DNA from: Terebella lapidaria
Taxonomy: Eukaryota; Annelida; Polychaeta; Terebellida; Terebellidae
Assembly: GCA_949152475.1 (NCBI GenBank)
Contig: OX424568.1
Coordinates: 15,413,667-15,477,666, forward strand
DNA length: 64,000 nt
Reading direction: 5' to 3'
The position numbers and the translations under genes were made by a program. This document shows positions 23,383 to 35,978 of the stretch, one piece after another. The notes under the pieces are model-generated. The model made no database searches. It saw only the letters and a program-made list of their open reading frames with translations, and had not been told where the DNA came from. Position 1 is the first letter of the stretch; every line of letters starts with the position of its first letter.

Positions 23383-23845
23383 CAGTTGATATAGAAAGTC
23401 AGACAATCAGTCACATCAAAGTAACTGATGCGGGAAATTGTGTACGTCCTCAGCCAAGTTATCTCCCCAAGTCTGTTTAGATGTACCGTATCCTTGTCAG
23501 ATCGCCAGTGCCGTCGGCTGCTCTGTTAAAATCATCCTACTGAATTCCAGTTCCATAAGTCGCCCCAGAATCTACCTTCTAGTTTAACATGCAGCATTAC
23601 CAATATCATGTAAACATCACTATAGGTACACACAAAGCGCCTTTATTTAACACTTTCCACAATCAGGTCTAACCCCTTCCCGAAGATATGCAAGAAAATA
23701 TCGATAGGACATAACAGCCTATCATGAATGATATTTTCACTCCCTTTAAATATTCATAAACAGGTGGCAGGATTTGATATACGTGCAGGCCTATTACAAT
23801 GAATAAATATGTAGTTCCTGCACACTAGGCCCCTAGCTGGGCATA
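22790..23845. repeat. Long diverged inverted repeat (arms about 22790-23190 and 23392-23845)
   Basis: Several blocks pair: AACAGAGCTGCCGACGGC in the left arm with GCCGTCGGCTGCTCTGTT in the right, GGATACCGTACATCTAA with its inverted counterpart near 23484, and GGTGATG/TGCAGG blocks further out. By eye, identity is roughly 75-85 percent with indels. The right end of the GCCATG-hairpin element and the right MITE half lie in the loop. Confidence 0.72.
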
Positions 23846-23985
23846 TATACAAAATTGAGACTGAAATTCAACATTGGGGTAGATTGGCAGCTTTTTCAAT
23901 TCTCGAGTAGAGATCTGAAATTCTGCAAGAATTTGCCGTTTGACACCCAGATGAAGTATGCCAGGTTACCATTTAACATCGCAAC

Positions 23986-26285
23986 GAGGGGCCATAGGCC
24001 CGGCAGTTGACGAATTAGGAAGGTTACCGGACAATATATGTTTTAGATATATGTTTTAGTGAGATATTAGCCATTTTGTGCTCTGACCTGAATTTTCAAA
24101 TCATGAGAAGATTTAACATATACCATTTCCTATACATGTATGTCCAAAGCTGTAAAGTCGATAAAAAGCGATATATTAGCCACATTGTGCTCTGACCTTG
24201 AAAATGAGGTCAAAGGTCAAATGTCAAGGTCAAGGTCACAGAAGATAGAACTCGAGTTAATCTACAATATGAACTTGGTTTGAAGTCTCTAGGGCGATTA
24301 GAACCGAAGTTATGGGCATTTATGTGTTTTTGACATTTTATTTGACCTTGACCTTGACCTTTGACCTAGTGTCCCCAAATTTCACCCATTTCCAAGTATA
24401 CACAAAAGCATTTCATACGTACAATTTGGTCATGATACGTCCAAAACTGTGGCTTGTAGAGCGGTAATATACGAAGAACAAACTAGATTTTAATGATAAC
24501 AATAGAATGCAAAGCAGTTTTCCGTTGCCATGGCAACATTTTACAGGCGAATCTGACTAAAATCAATGGGTGCCTGGCTTTGAGCCTAAAGAATGTTCCC
24601 ATAAAGTTTGGTGATGATCCGACCTAAACTGTGATATGTTTCAGTTAGTTTGAAAATTTGACCTTAAAGTTTTGAATGTGTCCTCATTTTTGCGACCAAG
24701 TTCAAAGTCAATTATGAAATTGACATGTACGTATGATTACCATGCCTCTTCTGAATGATATGGTACGAATTTTATGAGACTACAAGGATTCAAGCAGATG
24801 TTATAAGCGAAAAGGTGATTTTCTGGGATTTCGATGACCTTGACCTTGACCTTTGACCTTTGTATTTCAATTCGTAGAGGTCAATGCTATTAATACGCAT
24901 GTCAAGTTTCAAGATATTCCATACAGTATTGACGCTGTTATGGCCTTTTGAAATTTCGGTAACTTGACGTTTATGACGTCATTGTGACGTGAGTGTACGT
25001 CGCAGCGCCGAAAATAAGGTATCACTGCAATCAGGGGGACAAGACCTTTCAAACGATATACTACTCGATATGATTCGCTGACCTTCGTACTTGACCTTGA
25101 CATTCACCTCATGGCGAACTTCTCAAGGTCAAAGTCAAATGCCAAGGTCAAGGTCACAGAAGATAGAACTCGAGTTTATCTACAATATGAACTTGGTTTG
25201 AAGTCGCTAGCACAAATAGAACCGGAGTTATGGCCACTTATGTGTTTTTAACATTTTGCGTGACCTTGACCTCGACTTTGGGACTTGAGTCACAAAAATT
25301 GTACATTTCCTGTGCATGAATATATATATTATATCTGTAAAATTTCATCAGAATCAAACAAAATTTGTGGACACTATGACCGTTTGAAATTTTAAAAAAT
25401 TAACGTTTATGACGTCACTGTGACGTAAATAAACGTCACATCTCAAAACTGATGAAAAAGTATGTACCAGGGAATCAAGACCTTTCATTTGATATACTAC
25501 TTGATAGGTTTCAGTTAGTTTTAAAATTTGACCTTGAAGTTCTCCTAATATGACCTTGTTTTCCTGACCAAGTTCAAGGTCAATCATGAAATTGACATAT
25601 AAGTCCGATTGCTATACCTCTTCTAAATGATATGGTTCAAATTTGATGAACCTACGACAATTCAAACGGATGCTATTACCGGAAACGTGTTTTTTTGGGA
25701 TTTTGATGACCTTGACCTTGACCTTTGACCTTTGCACTTAAATTCGTAGAGGTCATTGCTGTCAGTATGCATATCAAGTTTCAAGAGATTCCATACAGTA
25801 TTGACGATGTTATGGCCTTTTGAAATTTCGGGAATTTGACGTTTATGACGTCATTGTGACGTCAGTGTACGTCGCAGCGCCGAAAATAGGGTATCACTGC
25901 GATCAGGGGGTCAAGACCTTTCCACTGATATACTACTCAATATGCTGCGCTGACCTTCGTACTTGACCTTGACTTCGACCTGGGGCGAACTTTTCAAGGT
26001 CAAGGTCAAATGTCAAGGTCAAGGTCACAGACGATAGAACTCGGGTGTATCTACAATATGCACTTGGTTAGAAGTCTCTAGAATGATTAGAACCGGAGTT
26101 ATGACCACTTATGTGTTTTCAACGTTTTGTGTGACCTTGACCTTGACCTTTGACCTAGGGTCACCAAAATTCAACGGTTTCCAGGTATGTAACTAGCCAT
26201 TGTATCCATACGATTTGGTGATGATCCGGCCAAAACTGTGGCCTGTAACGTGCAAACAGACAGACAGACAGACAGACACACAAAC
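23986..26285 (+). mobile_element. Helitron-like element unit E1 (head, GACCTT-rich core, GACA microsatellite)
   Basis: The head after AAC is GAG, palindrome GGGCC-ata-GGCCC, then AGTTGACGAATT. The core repeats blocks about 430 bp apart (ATGACGTCA... followed by AAGACCTTTC and TATACTAC) and is rich in TGACCTTGACC and TGACCTTTGACC. The 3' part is GTGGCCTGTAACGTGCAAAC followed by (GACA)n. No hairpin tail follows; the next head (E2) begins instead. No protein is encoded; short frames are by-products. Confidence 0.65.
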
Positions 26286-28090
26286 GAGGGGCCATAGGCC
26301 CGGCAGTTGACGAATTAGGAAGGTTTTTCAAAGCAGTTTTTCCGTTGCCATGGCAACATTTTACAGGCGAATCTGACTAAAATCAATGGGTGCCTGGCTT
26401 TGAGCCTAAAGAATGTTCCCATAAAGTTTGGTGATGATCCGACCTAAACTGTGATATGTTTCAGTTAGTTTGAAAATTTGACCTTGAAGTTTTGAATGTG
26501 TCCTCATTTTTGCGACCAAGTTCAAAGTCAATTATGAAATTGACATGTACGTATGATTACCATGCCTCTTCTGAATGATATGGTTCGAATTTTATGAGAC
26601 TACAAGGATTCAAGCAGATGTTATAAGCGAAAAGGTGATTTTCTGGGATTTCGATGACCTTGACCTTTGACCTTTGTATTTCAATTCGTAGAGGTCAATG
26701 CTATTAATACGCATGTCAAGTTTCAAGATATTCCATACAGTATTGACGCTGTTATGGCCTTTTGAAATTTCGGTAACTTGACGTTTATGACGTCATTGTG
26801 ACGTGAGTGTACGTCGCAGCGCCGAAAATGAGGTATCACTGCAATCAGGGGGACAAGACCTTTCAAACGATATACTACTCGATATGATTCGCTGACCTTC
26901 GTACTTGACCTTGACATTCACCTCATGGCGAACTTCTCAAGGTCAAAATCAAATGCCAAGGTCAAGGTCACAGAAGATAGAACTCGAGTTTATCTACAAT
27001 ATGAACTTGGTTTGAAGTCGCTAGCACAAATAGAACCGGAGTTATGGCCACTTATGTGTTTTTAACATTTTGCGTGACCTTGACCTCGACTTTGGACCTT
27101 GAGTCACAAAAATTGTGCATTTCCTGTGCATGAATATATATATTATATCTGTAAAATTTCATCAGAATCAAACAAAATTTGTGGACACTATGACCGTTTG
27201 AAATTTTGAAAAATTAACGTTTATGACGTCACTGTGACGTCAATAAACGTCACATCTCAAAACTGATGAAAAAGTATGTACCAGGGAATCAAGACCTTTC
27301 ATTTGATATACTACTTGATAGGTTTCAGTTAGTTTTAAAATTTGACCTTGAAGTTCTCCTAATATGACCTTGTTTTCCTGACCAAGTTCAAGGTCAATCA
27401 TGAAATTGACATAAAGTCCGATTGCTATACCTTTTCTAAATGATATGGTTCAAATTTGATGAACCTACGGCAATTCAAACGGATGTTATTACCGGAAACG
27501 TGTTTTTCTGGGATTTTGATGACCTTGACCTTGACCTTTGACCTTTGCACTTAAATTCGTAGAGGTCATTGCTGTCAGTATGCATATCAAGTTTCAAGAG
27601 ATTCCATACAGTATTGACGATGTTATGGCCTTTTGAAATTTCGGGAATTTGACGTTTATGACGTCATTGTGACGTCAGTGTACGTCGCAGCGCCGAGAAT
27701 AGGGTATCACTGCGATCAGGGGGTCAAGACCTTTCCAATGATATACTACTCAATATGCTGCGCTGACCTTCGTACTTGACCTTGACTTCGACCTGGGGCG
27801 AACTTTTCAAGGTCAAGATCAAATGTCAAGGTCAAGGTCACAGACGATAGAACTCGAGTGTATCTACAATATGCACTTGGTTAGAAGTCTCTAGAATGAT
27901 TACAACCGGAGTTATGACCACTTATGTGTTTTCAACGTTTTGTGTGACCTTGACCTTGACCTTTGACCTAGGGTCACCAAAATTCAACGGTTTCCAGGTA
28001 TATAACTAGGCATTGTATCCATACGATTTGGTGATGATCCGGCCAAAACTGTGGCCTGTAACGTGCAAACAGACAGACAGACAAACAAAC
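26286..28090 (+). mobile_element. Helitron-like element unit E2, shorter tandem copy of E1
   Basis: The same head is followed within about 40 bp by sequence matching E1 from about 24511 on, so E2 lacks the first ~480 bp of the E1 core. From there E1 and E2 agree closely at 1815-bp spacing (CCGTTGCCATGGCAAC at about 24527 and 26342). It ends in GTGGCCTGTAACGTGCAAAC and a short GACA/CAAA microsatellite. Confidence 0.75.
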
Positions 28091-28129
28091 AAGGGGCCAT
28101 AGGCCCGGCAGTTGACGAATTGCCATAGA

Positions 28130-29190
28130 AATTGCACTTAGGTCAAAAAGAGAAGCTGACGTTTGACGTCATGACGTCATTGTCGTTGCACTTAACGTCT
28201 TTTAACTCAGTACATGACTGGGTATTAATATTCCAAATAAGTCCTCATGATTCAAATTTGAGTGCACTGTGGATGTTTGAAAGTTTGCTGAAAAGTAAAA
28301 AAAAATTGGTATGACAGGCATTACGTTTATGACGTCATAGTGGAAAGTCTATCACGGCGGAAAAGGATCAGACAGTACTCTCCTAAACCAGAATTCAACG
28401 AGCTTTCCAATGGTGCAATCCGCTTCCCTGTACGACAAATACCTCTCGACATATAGCTCCATATTTAAAATTAACGTTTTACGTCATGACGTCATTGACG
28501 TTGTACGTAGCCTTTTGAAACTCGGTACGTGGCTGAATAATGACGCTCCACATACGTTCTCATAACTACAACCTATTACCTTCAAAATTGAGTGCACTGT
28601 GCTTGTTTGAAAGTTTGCTGAAAAGAAGTAAATCTTGTATGACAGGCCTTACGTTTATGACGTCATAGCGGAAAATCTAGCATGACGGGAAAGTTTCGAA
28701 CAGCACCCTTCTAAACTAGAATTCAACGAGCTTTCCAATGGTTCAAATCGCTTCTTTGTACGACAAATACTTTTCGATATATAGCCCCATTTTAAAAACT
28801 GACGTTTTACGTGATGACGTCATCGACGTTGCACGTAGCGTGTTGAAACTTGATAGATGGCTGGGTATTATTTTTTCACATATGCACTGTTGATTACAAT
28901 CCAATACCTTCAAATTTGAGTGCACTGTGGTTGTTTGAAAGTTTCCTGAAAATTCGAAAAATTGGTATGACAGGTCATACGTTTATGACGTCATAGCGGA
29001 AAATCTATCATGGCGGAAAAGTATCGGACAGTACCCTTCTAAACCAGAATTCAACGAGCTTTCCAATGGTGCAATTCGCTTCTCTGTACGACAAATACTT
29101 TCCGATATATAGCCCCATTTCGAAAAATGACGTTTCACGTCGTGACGTCATTTACGTTCGAACAATCCGCATAAAACTTCGCAGTTTGAT
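28130..29190 (+). repeat. 328-bp tandem repeat, about 3.3 copies
   Basis: ACGTTTATGACGTCATAG recurs at about 28324, 28649 and 28979. Each unit also has AACGAGCTTTCCAATGGT and CGACAAATAC and two or more TGACGTCA-like palindromes. Confidence 0.9.
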
Positions 29191-29206
29191 GGAGGATACC
29201 ATTATC

Positions 29207-29985
29207 CAGAAATGTTGCTTTAGATCAGTATTCAGATGCATACAAGGTATATTGTATTACTACGCGACCGAGTGTTGACATTAGAGACGGTACATGTGCA
29301 CAGGGGGTAATCGTTTCCACATCTTATTGAGTTGTAAACGGGCTGACGAACAGATTTACCCCAGGTCTCTTTAAGTCTTGATATCTCAGCGAGTTTTCAA
29401 GTTATTTTGAACATGAAAAATGCACCTTAAACTAGAAATAACACCGCATTTTTCCACAAAACAGCTTCAAAATTCAATGTTCAATGATTTTTTGAAAATT
29501 GGATCCAGAGGAAAAATAAATGTATCCATAAAACCCGGAATCCGGATCCGATCCGGATGAAATTTTGTCAGTTTATGGACCATGATAGTCCGCCACTTTG
29601 TAGGAAAAATCAAGCTGAAATATGCACAATAGACCGAAATATAATATAAAATATAAGTTAAATGGAGTTTTCAATGTTAAATTCAAATAGCTGTCAAATC
29701 CGTAATCCGGGTCCGATCCGGGTCAAAATTATAATGTGTGTATAGGATGTCATTCTACACATGTGACTAAAATTTCAAGAGAATTCATTGAAAATTGAAC
29801 GAGTTATGAATTTTTGAAAAATCGCCCCATGTTAAAGATAGGGATTTTTCGAGTTTTCAAGAATTTTTGATGACGTCATCAATAAACCGATTTTCTTCAA
29901 AAACTTTCGGTGTCCTTCCTGGGTGAATACCTACCTATCAGAAAAATTTGGTGATGCTCGCACTAAAACTGTGGCCTGTAACGTG

Positions 29986-30023
<38 letters not shown>

Positions 30024-30026
30024 AAC
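29207..30026 (+). repeat. First A core (inside element F)
   Basis: It matches the later A units from CAGAAATGTTGCTTTAGATC through the GACA microsatellite, but the sequence left of 29207 is F core, not the TATA-bearing flank found in later units. It marks the left breakpoint of the tandem duplication. Confidence 0.9.
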
Positions 30027-32753
30027 GAGAAAACATTGGCCAGTAGGCCAAAACTTGGCGAAATACTTGTATAATATCCATACCATATCTATGCTAACAC
30101 ATATGTACCATTATCATGATTATATCAGTAAGTTGTGATCCCGGTCAAAATATGATATCTGTTTTTCTCTATGAGCAATATTTACTGAAATGTAGTAATC
30201 TTTATGTCCAATGGACAATAATAGCCGACATGGTCACTTTTTGGCCTTTAAACACATAATAATGGCACCGTAACTGAAGTGTGGTCATGCTGAATACATT
30301 TGCTTGAAAAATAATTCTACTTTTGGTTTGCTGTAATTTGACACCACAAGTATAATCTAACGTGTTTTGTTCTACGATCAATATTTACTGAGATATACTG
30401 ATTTCAATGTTAAGAATGTAACTTTTTGGCCTTAAAACACACCAGAATAACATCATAACTGAACCATGGGCATTCTGAACTCATTCGCTTGAAAAAAAAT
30501 TTTACTTCCAGTTTTGTGTAATTTGACACCACAGGTGCAATCTGATACCAAACCATCCATACCATAGTGGAATATAACCCTCTGGGTCTGAAAATAACGT
30601 TCTTTTTGCTCTATGATCAATATTTACTGAGATATACTGATTTCAATGTTGAATGGGCGATAATAGGGGGGGAATGTCACTTTCTGGCCTTAAAACAAAC
30701 CAGAATAGCACGATAGCTGAACTGTGAGCATTCTGAACTCACTTGCTTCAAAAAAAAATCTACTTCCGGTTTTGTGTAATTTGACACCACAGGTGTAATC
30801 TGATACCAAACCATTCCTAGTGTAATGGAGTATAGCCCTTCGGGTCCGAAAATAACGTCCTTTTTGCTCTACGATCAATATTTACTGAGATATACTGATT
30901 TCAATGTAAAATGGGCGATAATAGGGGGAAATGGGCGATAATAGGGGAAAATGTCAATTTTTGGCCTTATACCACACCAGAATGGCATTATAACTGAAAT
31001 GTGGACATTCTGAATTCATTTGCTTCTAAAATAATTCTACTTCCGGTTTTGTGTAATTTGACACCACAGGTGTAATCTGATACCAAACCATCCCTAGTAT
31101 ACTAGTATAAAGCCCTTTGGGTCCGAAAATAGCGTCCTTTTTGCTCTACGATCAATATTTACTGAGATATACTGATTTCAGTGTTAAATGGGCGATAATA
31201 GGGGAAAATGTCACCTCTTGGCCTTATAACACACCAGAATGGCCTTATAGCTGAAATGTGGACATTCTTAACTCATTTTCTTCTAAAATAATTCTACTTC
31301 CGGTTTTGTGTAACTTGACACCACAGGTGTAATCTGATACAAAACCATTCCTATTATACTGTATTATAGCCCTCTGGGTCCGAAAATAACGTCCATTTTG
31401 CTCTACGATCAATATTTACTGAGATATACTGATTTCAGTGTTAAATGGGCGATAATAGGGGAAAATGTCACTTTTTGGCCTTAAAACACACCAGAATGGC
31501 AGGATAACTGAACTGTGGGCATTCTGAACTCATTTGCATCAAAAATAATTATAATTCCGGTTTTGTGTAATTTGACACCACAGGTGTAATCTGATACCAA
31601 ACCATTCCTAGTATACTGAATTCTAGCCCTCTGGGTCCGAAAATAACGTCCTTTTTGCTCTACGATCAATATTTACTGAGATATACTGATTTCAATGTTA
31701 AATGGGCGATAATAGGGGAAAATGTCACTTTTTGGCCTTAAAACACACCAGAATGGCACGATAACTGAACTGTGGGCATTCTGAACTCATTTGCATCAAA
31801 AATAATTCTACTTCCGGTTTTGTGTAATTTGACACCACAGGTGTAATCTGATACCAAACCATCCCTAGTATACTCGAATATAGCCCTTTCGGTCCGAAAA
31901 TAACGTCCTTTTTGCTCTACGATCGATATTTACTGAGATATACTAATTTCAATGTAAAATGGACGATAATAGGGGGAAATGGGCGATAATAGGGGAAAAT
32001 GTCAATTTTTGGGCTTATAGCACACCAGAATGGCATTATAACTGAAATATGGACATTCTGAACTCATTTGCTTGAAAAATAATTCTACTTCCGGTTTTGT
32101 GTAATTTGACACCACAGGTGTAATCTGATACCAAACCATTCCTAGTATACTGGTTTATAGCCCTTTGGGTCCGAAAATAACGTCCTTTTCGCTCTACGAT
32201 CAATATTTACTGAGCTATACTGATTTCAATGTAAAATGGGCGATAATAGGGGGAAATGGGCGATAATAGGGGAAAATGTCAATTTTTGGCCTTATAACAC
32301 ACCAGAATGGCATTATAACTGAAATGTGGACATTCTGAACTCATTTGCTTCTAAAATAATTCTACTTCCGGTTTTGTGTAATTTGACACCACAGGTGTAA
32401 TCTGATACCAAACTATACCTAGTATACTGGTATAAAGCCCTTTGGGTCCGAAAATAACGTCCTTTTTGCTCTACGATCAATATTTACTGAGATATACAGT
32501 TTTGAATTTAACATTGGCTTAAATGGCAGAAAAGATTCTAACTATTCCTGTGACCTTGACCTTTGACCTTTGACCTTGAAAAGTTGGGCTGATCTAAGTT
32601 AGCCTATGGCTGTTATGTGTGGCAAGTTTGGTTTAGATCACACGAGAACTGTGGCCTGTACGATGCGAACAAACAAACAAACAGACAGACAGACGGACAG
32701 ACAAACTCTAGTGACCAACATACTTGGCAAAATCGAAGATTTCGCCAAGTAAC
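30027..32753 (+). mobile_element. Helitron-like element X1 in the F microsatellite
   Basis: Head: GAGAAAAC, palindrome GGCC-agta-GGCC, then ACTTGGCGAAAT (30053-30064). The body is about nine ~257-bp units (CTACTTCCGGTTTTGTGTAA, CACCACAGGTGTAATCTG, GCTCTACGATCAATATTTAC). The tail has TGACCTTGACCTTTGACC, GTGGCCTGTACGATGCGAAC, a GACA/CAAA microsatellite and a hairpin with arms ACTTGGCAAAATC/GATTTCGCCAAGT. The left flank GACAAACAAAC and right flank AAACGGAACTG together equal an uninterrupted A-A junction. Confidence 0.75.
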
Positions 32754-32800
32754 AAACGGAACTGACCAACATAGTTGTCGAATTTTCAATTCGTCAACTA

Positions 32801-33005
32801 ATAAAGCTTCGCAAGTAGAAGAGACCCTGCGTATATCCGTTTCATGTACAGGATCTTTGGTTTTTAGATGAATGGTGCTCCCTACGCATTTTCGTAAATG
32901 TCGATAGTGCTGATATAAAAGAGCCCCTGGCTCGCCAGAGATTGTATTTAAACAAGAGTTTTAGGCTTTGTTATATCACTTGTGCATTACTGAGTTAGAA
33001 AACCA
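32801..33005 (+). repeat. ~205-bp flank trapped in each A unit (representative)
   Basis: The stretch from after the F hairpin to GTTAGAAAACCA is absent from the first A core at 29207 but present in every later unit. It therefore probably began as DNA immediately downstream of element F and was carried along by tandem duplication. Confidence 0.7.
32914..32921 (+). promoter_or_regulatory. TATA-box-like motif in the A unit (representative)
   Basis: TATAAAAG precedes a small CTGG-ctcg-CCAG hairpin by a few bases. The same motif recurs in all 18 complete A flanks and in the last partial unit. No transcript start can be shown from sequence. Confidence 0.25.
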
Positions 33006-33784
33006 CAGAAATGTTGCTTTAGATCAGTATTCAGATGCATACAAGGTATATTGTATTACTACGCGACCGAGTGTTGACATTAGAGACGGTACATGTGCAC
33101 AGGGGGTAATCGTTTCCACATCTTATTGAGTTGTAAACGGGCTGACGAACAGATTTACCCCAGGTCTCTTTAAGTCTTGATATCTCAGCGAGTTTTCAAG
33201 TTATTTTGAACATGAAAAATGCACCTTAAACTAGAAATAACACCGCATTTTTCCACAAAACAGCTTCAAAATTCAATGTTCAATGATTTTTTGAAAATTG
33301 GATCCAGAGGAAAAATAAATGTATCCATAAAACCCGGAATCCGGATCCGATCCGGATGAAATTTTGTCAGTTTATGGACCATGATAGTCCGCCACTTTGT
33401 AGGAAAAATCAAGCTGAAATATGCACAATAGACCGAAATATAATATAAAATATAAGTTAAATGGAGTTTTCAATGTTAAATTCAAATAGCTGTCAAATCC
33501 GTAATCCGGGTCCGATCCGGGTCAAAATTATAATGTGTGTATAGGATGTCATTCTACACATGTGACTAAAATTTCAAGAGAATTCATTGAAAATTGAACG
33601 AGTTATGAATTTTTGAAAAATCGCCCCATGTTAAAGATAGGGATTTTTCGAGTTTTCAAGAATTTTTGATGACGTCATCAATAAACCGATTTTCTTCAAA
33701 AACTTTCGGTGTCCTTCCTGGGTGAATACCTACCTATCAGAAAAATTTGGTGATGCTCGCACTAAAACTGTGGCCTGTAACGTG

Positions 33785-33822
<38 letters not shown>

Positions 33823-34856
33823 AACAAACGGAACTGACCAACATAGTTGTCGAATTTTCAATTCGTCAACTAATAAAGCTTCGCAAGTAGAAGAGACCCT
33901 GCGTATATCCGTTTCATGTACAGGATCTTTGGTTTTTAGATGAATGGTGCTCCCTACGCATTTTCGTAAATGTCGATAGTGCTGATATAAAAGAGCCCCT
34001 GGCTCGCCAGAGATTGTATTTAAACAAGAGTTTTAGGCTTTGTTATATCACTTGTGCATTACTGAGTTAGAAAACCACAGAAATGTTGCTTTAGATCAGT
34101 ATTCAGATGCATACAAGGTATATTGTATTACTACGCGACCGAGTGTTGACATTAGAGACGGTACATGTGCACAGGGGGTAATCGTTTCCACATCTTATTG
34201 AGTTGTAAACGGGCTGACGAACAGATTTACCCCAGGTCTCTTTAAGTCTTGATATCTCAGCGAGTTTTCAAGTTATTTTGAACATGAAAAATGCACCTTA
34301 AACTAGAAATAACACCGCATTTTTCCACAAAACAGCTTCAAAATTCAATGTTCAATGATTTTTTGAAAATTGGATCCAGAGGAAAAATAAATGTATCCAT
34401 AAAACCCGGAATCCGGATCCGATCCGGATGAAATTTTGTCAGTTTATGGACCATGATAGTCCGCCACTTTGTAGGAAAAATCAAGCTGAAATATGCACAA
34501 TAGACCGAAATATAATATAAAATATAAGTTAAATGGAGTTTTCAATGTTAAATTCAAATAGCTGTCAAATCCGTAATCCGGGTCCGATCCGGGTCAAAAT
34601 TATAATGTGTGTATAGGATGTCATTCTACACATGTGACTAAAATTTCAAGAGAATTCATTGAAAATTGAACGAGTTATGAATTTTTGAAAAATCGCCCCA
34701 TGTTAAAGATAGGGATTTTTCGAGTTTTCAAGAATTTTTGATGACGTCATCAATAAACCGATTTTCTTCAAAAACTTTCGGTGTCCTTCCTGGGTGAATA
34801 CCTACCTATCAGAAAAATTTGGTGATGCTCGCACTAAAACTGTGGCCTGTAACGTG

Positions 34857-34902
<46 letters not shown>

Positions 34903-35936
34903 AACAAACGGAACTGACCAACATAGTTGTCGAATTTTCAATTCGTCAACTAATAAAGCTTCGCAAGTAGAAGAGACCCTGCGTATATCCGTTTCATGTA
35001 CAGGATCTTTGGTTTTTAGATGAATGGTGCTCCCTACGCATTTTCGTAAATGTCGATAGTGCTGATATAAAAGAGCCCCTGGCTCGCCAGAGATTGTATT
35101 TAAACAAGAGTTTTAGGCTTTGTTATATCACTTGTGCATTACTGAGTTAGAAAACCACAGAAATGTTGCTTTAGATCAGTATTCAGATGCATACAAGGTA
35201 TATTGTATTACTACGCGACCGAGTGTTGACATTAGAGACGGTACATGTGCACAGGGGGTAATCGTTTCCACATCTTATTGAGTTGTAAACGGGCTGACGA
35301 ACAGATTTACCCCAGGTCTCTTTAAGTCTTGATATCTCAGCGAGTTTTCAAGTTATTTTGAACATGAAAAATGCACCTTAAACTAGAAATAACACCGCAT
35401 TTTTCCACAAAACAGCTTCAAAATTCAATGTTCAATGATTTTTTGAAAATTGGATCCAGAGGAAAAATAAATGTATCCATAAAACCCGGAATCCGGATCC
35501 GATCCGGATGAAATTTTGTCAGTTTATGGACCATGATAGTCCGCCACTTTGTAGGAAAAATCAAGCTGAAATATGCACAATAGACCGAAATATAATATAA
35601 AATATAAGTTAAATGGAGTTTTCAATGTTAAATTCAAATAGCTGTCAAATCCGTAATCCGGGTCCGATCCGGGTCAAAATTATAATGTGTGTATAGGATG
35701 TCATTCTACACATGTGACTAAAATTTCAAGAGAATTCATTGAAAATTGAACGAGTTATGAATTTTTGAAAAATCGCCCCATGTTAAAGATAGGGATTTTT
35801 CGAGTTTTCAAGAATTTTTGATGACGTCATCAATAAACCGATTTTCTTCAAAAACTTTCGGTGTCCTTCCTGGGTGAATACCTACCTATCAGAAAAATTT
35901 GGTGATGCTCGCACTAAAACTGTGGCCTGTAACGTG

Positions 35937-35978
<42 letters not shown>

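Larger units (their letters stand above)
28091..32801 (+). mobile_element. Helitron-like element F, interrupted by X1
   Basis: The head (AAGGGGCC-ata-GGCCC, AGTTGACGAATT) is followed by ~3.3 copies of a 328-bp repeat, then the A core (29207 on), GTGGCCTGTAACGTGCAAAC and a GACA microsatellite. X1 sits in that microsatellite (30027-32753). The tail after it is the hairpin AGTTGTCGAATT-ttc-AATTCGTCAACT. The head motif is the exact reverse complement of the right arm. E1, E2 and F thus have three heads but share one tail. Confidence 0.65.
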
